Of a DNA stretch of 6,955 nucleotides, positions 4,785 to 6,955 are shown piece by piece (position 1 is the stretch's first letter; each line of letters begins with the position of its first letter). The notes beneath the pieces are model-generated. The model did not search any database. It was not told the DNA's origin and saw only the letters and a list, made by a program, of their open reading frames with translations. Origin of the DNA: Candidatus Moraniibacteriota bacterium (GTDB lineage Bacteria > Patescibacteriota > Minisyncoccia > Moranbacterales > GCA-2747515); assembly GCA_027016355.1 (NCBI GenBank), contig JALWAF010000154.1:1-6955 (forward strand), given 5' to 3'. A program made the translations under genes and the position numbers.

Positions 4785-6560
4785 ATGAGTATTGAAGGAT
4801 TTTTTGCAATTGATAAGCCTCTGGGTATTTCATCGCAACGTGCTGTACAAATTGTGAAATATTGGGCACGGAGAAAGACTGGTAATAAGAAGATAAAGGT
4901 AGGACACGCTGGTACATTGGATCCACTTGCTAGTGGTGTTTTGGTTATGGCTGTCGGACGAGAATATACAAGAAAAATTGATAAAATTGTAGCTGATGAA
5001 AAAGAATATATAGCGGATATATCATTGGGTGAAAATAGTACAACTGATGATGTAGAAGGAAAAAAAATAATTATTAATAAAAATAAAAAACCAACAGAAG
5101 CTGAAATAAAAAAAGTATTAGATGAATTTATAGGTGATATAGAACAAACTCCGCCAGTATATAGCGCGATTAAGATTGAAGGACAGGAGGCGTATAAAAG
5201 AGTGCGCAAAGGGGAAGACGTTAAAATGAAAAAACGTAAGATTCATATTGAAAAAATTGAAATCTTGTCGTATGAATATCCTTTGCTAAAAATTAAAGTT
5301 GTGTGTGGTAAAGGAACTTATATTCGTTCGCTTGCGAGAGATATTGGTAAGTCTCTTGAGACGGGGGCATATTTAGCAGGATTAGTGCGAACACGTGTTG
5401 GAGATTTTACACTTCAAGAAGCAAAAAACTTGAAAGAATTCAGTATGCGTATTGCAATACATGCTTCTGAATTGGATGGAGGGCGTATTGATGGGACGAA
5501 AGTATATATTAGTGAAGTGTTAAAACGATTGGGAAACATGGCTAGTGATGATGATTTTTATATTTACCATCAAAACATCTTTAATGATAAGTTGTTTTCA
5601 TCAAAAAATGTAAATTATCATATTAAAACCTTGCCAGCTAGCCCATTGTGGACACAGACGCGTTTTGCATTGGGCATTTGGAGAGAAAGACCTGATGTTG
5701 TTTGGATGCCACTGCATAATATGCCATTTTGTCATAGTTCAAAAACTAAAATTATAGCCACAATTCACGATGTGGCATTTAAAATTTTTCCAGAAACATT
5801 TCCAAGGAGCGATGTGCGTAAACTTAATTTTTTGACTGATAATACAGTGAAGAGAGCGGATCATTTAATTACTGTATCAAAAGCAACAAAAAGAGATTTA
5901 TTACGATTTTATCCAAAGCTAGACAAAGATAAAATTACAGTAGTACCATTGGGTATAAATAGTAGTCATTGGCAAAAAACAGTCAAAGGCGATATTGTAA
6001 AACAAGCATTAATGCAATATGGGATAAAAAATGATGAGTATATTATTAGTGTGGGTGCTATACAGCCACGTAAAAATCTCACAGTTCTTATTGATGCTTT
6101 TGAAGAAATAAAAAAAGATTATCCACATTTGAAATTGGTTTTGGTTGGTGGAAATGGGTGGTTATGGGAAAGCACGCACAAACATGCACAAAAAAGTAAA
6201 TATGCAGATGACATTATTTTTACGGGAGGAGTGAGTTTTTTGGAAGTGCAAATATTGATGCGTCATGCAAAAATTTTTGTTTTTCCGTCATTGTATGAAG
6301 GATTTGGTATTGCCGGACTGGAAGCGTGTGCAGCTGGCACGCCGGTGGTTGCAGCGCGAAATTCCAGTATTCCAGAAGTATTGGGAAATTCAGCAGAATA
6401 CTTCGATGCAGTTAGCTTTCAAGAATGTGCACAAAAAGTAATAAAAGTATTGCGTGATGATGTACTGCAAGAACAAATGCGTACACGTGGATACAAGCGC
6501 GCACAAAAATTCACGTGGGATAAATGTGCGAAGAAAACACTGGCTGTATTGCGTGGATAA
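4785..6560 (+). CDS. truB: tRNA pseudouridine-55 synthase (TruB) fused in frame to a GT4 glycosyltransferase
   Basis: 591 residues in one frame. Residues 1-219 are TruB, which makes pseudouridine 55 in the T-loop of tRNA: DKP at 10-12, GHAGTLDPLASGVL at 40-53 with catalytic D46, Y75, QTPPVYSAIK at 121-130, and GTYIRSLARD at 177-186. The C-terminal PUA-like domain of longer TruB proteins (about 300 aa) is missing. M221 begins a complete GT-B retaining glycosyltransferase of 371 residues: an N-terminal start RIAIHASELDGGR, IHDVAF and HLITVSKATKRDL in the acceptor half, then VGAIQPRKNL (423-432), GG before a donor-site helix, and E505-GFGIAGL-E513, the EX7E donor-binding motif of GT4. The sugar and acceptor are unknown; such enzymes usually build envelope glycans. 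Only one residue separates the LQEAKNLKEF end of TruB from M221, and no clear ribosome site precedes M221. No Shine-Dalgarno lies before ATG 4785, consistent with coupling to the gene seven bases upstream. The fusion may be real or caused by loss of a stop. Confidence 0.85.
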   Translation: MSIEGFFAIDKPLGISSQRAVQIVKYWARRKTGNKKIKVGHAGTLDPLASGVLVMAVGREYTRKIDKIVADEKEYIADISLGENSTTDDVEGKKIIINKNKKPTEAEIKKVLDEFIGDIEQTPPVYSAIKIEGQEAYKRVRKGEDVKMKKRKIHIEKIEILSYEYPLLKIKVVCGKGTYIRSLARDIGKSLETGAYLAGLVRTRVGDFTLQEAKNLKEFSMRIAIHASELDGGRIDGTKVYISEVLKRLGNMASDDDFYIYHQNIFNDKLFSSKNVNYHIKTLPASPLWTQTRFALGIWRERPDVVWMPLHNMPFCHSSKTKIIATIHDVAFKIFPETFPRSDVRKLNFLTDNTVKRADHLITVSKATKRDLLRFYPKLDKDKITVVPLGINSSHWQKTVKGDIVKQALMQYGIKNDEYIISVGAIQPRKNLTVLIDAFEEIKKDYPHLKLVLVGGNGWLWESTHKHAQKSKYADDIIFTGGVSFLEVQILMRHAKIFVFPSLYEGFGIAGLEACAAGTPVVAARNSSIPEVLGNSAEYFDAVSFQECAQKVIKVLRDDVLQEQMRTRGYKRAQKFTWDKCAKKTLAVLRG

Positions 6561-6569
6561 AAGATGATA

Positions 6570-6955
6570 TTAGTGCTTGTGCAAGATGTCAGTAAATAGG
6601 GAATATAAAAGTGTCAAAATTGCAGTAGAAAATATTATAACTATACTGTCAAAAAAGTATCCATAACTAAGTCCTGCAATTGAAATAAGTATCACGAATA
6701 ATAATACAAATAACGACAATAGAAATTTATTTGGTTGCACAATGTTTGTGTGAATTGTTTGTTGTTTTGCAGTGAGTGATATAAAAATAATAATTACAAA
6801 AATACTAACGAATAGAATGAATGGGGAAATATAAGCACTAATAAGTCCTGGCAAAAGTGTCTCTGTAATAATAAATCCACCAGCAATCAGTAGTGTTATG
6901 AAAAATATATCAATAAGTATTTTGTAGGTAATTGGATTTTTAATTAAGTTCAGAA
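6570..6955 (-). CDS. Polytopic membrane protein, 5'-truncated by the window edge
   Basis: On the minus strand the frame is open from the right edge to TAA at 6572-6570, giving at least 128 residues. A TTG at 6854 could be read as a start, but the codons upstream of it stay open and encode further hydrophobic sequence (ITYKILIDIFFITLLIAGGF), so the gene most likely begins beyond the window. Four hydrophobic segments are visible, separated by short polar loops; one loop is basic and Gln-rich (TAKQQTIHTNIVQPNKF). The C-terminus is short and ends LHKH. No motif or family is recognised. It converges on the TruB-glycosyltransferase gene with nine bases between stops, and I see no terminator between them, so the transcripts may overlap. 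Confidence 0.7.
   Translation of the reverse strand, partial: LNLIKNPITYKILIDIFFITLLIAGGFIITETLLPGLISAYISPFILFVSIFVIIIFISLTAKQQTIHTNIVQPNKFLLSLFVLLFVILISIAGLSYGYFFDSIVIIFSTAILTLLYSLFTDILHKH

Noticed and set aside
4063..5209. Minus-strand open frames over 4063-4323 and 4748-5209
   Set aside because: They mirror well-supported plus-strand genes, lack ribosome sites and have no family-like motifs.
1..6955. CRISPR array, insertion sequence, integrase or phage structural genes
   Set aside because: No regularly spaced repeats, transposase or integrase motifs, or terminal inverted repeats were seen on either strand.

Overview
This is an AT-rich bacterial window with short intergenic gaps, many small proteins, strong Shine-Dalgarno sites (AGGAG/GGAGG) on several genes and TTGACA/TATAAT-type promoters. 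Stops are mostly TAA, with one TGA at 4136-4138, so recoding of UGA is unlikely. The compact TruB without a C-terminal RNA-binding domain, the small membrane proteins, and the tRNA gene lacking an encoded CCA would fit a small-genome lineage such as the Patescibacteria (CPR). That assignment is inference; no marker here fixes the taxon.

Layout. Bases 1-273 hold the C-terminus of a DUF218 (YdcF/SanA-like) protein. Bases 306-1067 hold two damaged genes: an unrecognised 91-codon frame with TAA at codon 9, and a VOC (glyoxalase/bleomycin-resistance fold) gene with two frameshifts in A-runs. Hairpin terminators follow each. Bases 1141-2565 form a transcription unit with a near-consensus promoter, a membrane protein with a Cys/His cluster (1247-1864), a helical 97-aa protein (1950-2243), a beta-rich 78-aa protein (2265-2501) and a strong terminator. 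The same 65-bp promoter block recurs at 2605-2669 and drives a second small membrane protein (2730-3164). A tRNA-Gln(CUG) gene lies on the minus strand at 3251-3322 and shares a bidirectional hairpin with the membrane gene.

The right half holds a stand-alone RelA/SpoT-type HD hydrolase (3470-4138) with its own promoter and terminator. It is followed by a membrane protein resembling the Pycsar effector family (PycTM, DUF5706; 4262-4777). Seven bases later comes a 591-codon frame joining a complete TruB catalytic domain in frame to a GT4 glycosyltransferase. A partial minus-strand membrane protein converges on it from the right edge.

How the genes may work together. The two identical promoters suggest co-regulation of the two small-membrane-protein units. 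The HD hydrolase and PycTM-like protein resemble halves of a nucleotide-signalling module, but no cyclase or synthetase is visible. TruB modifies tRNA, and its fusion to a glycosyltransferase is more likely an accident of gene adjacency than a functional partnership. These links are hypotheses.
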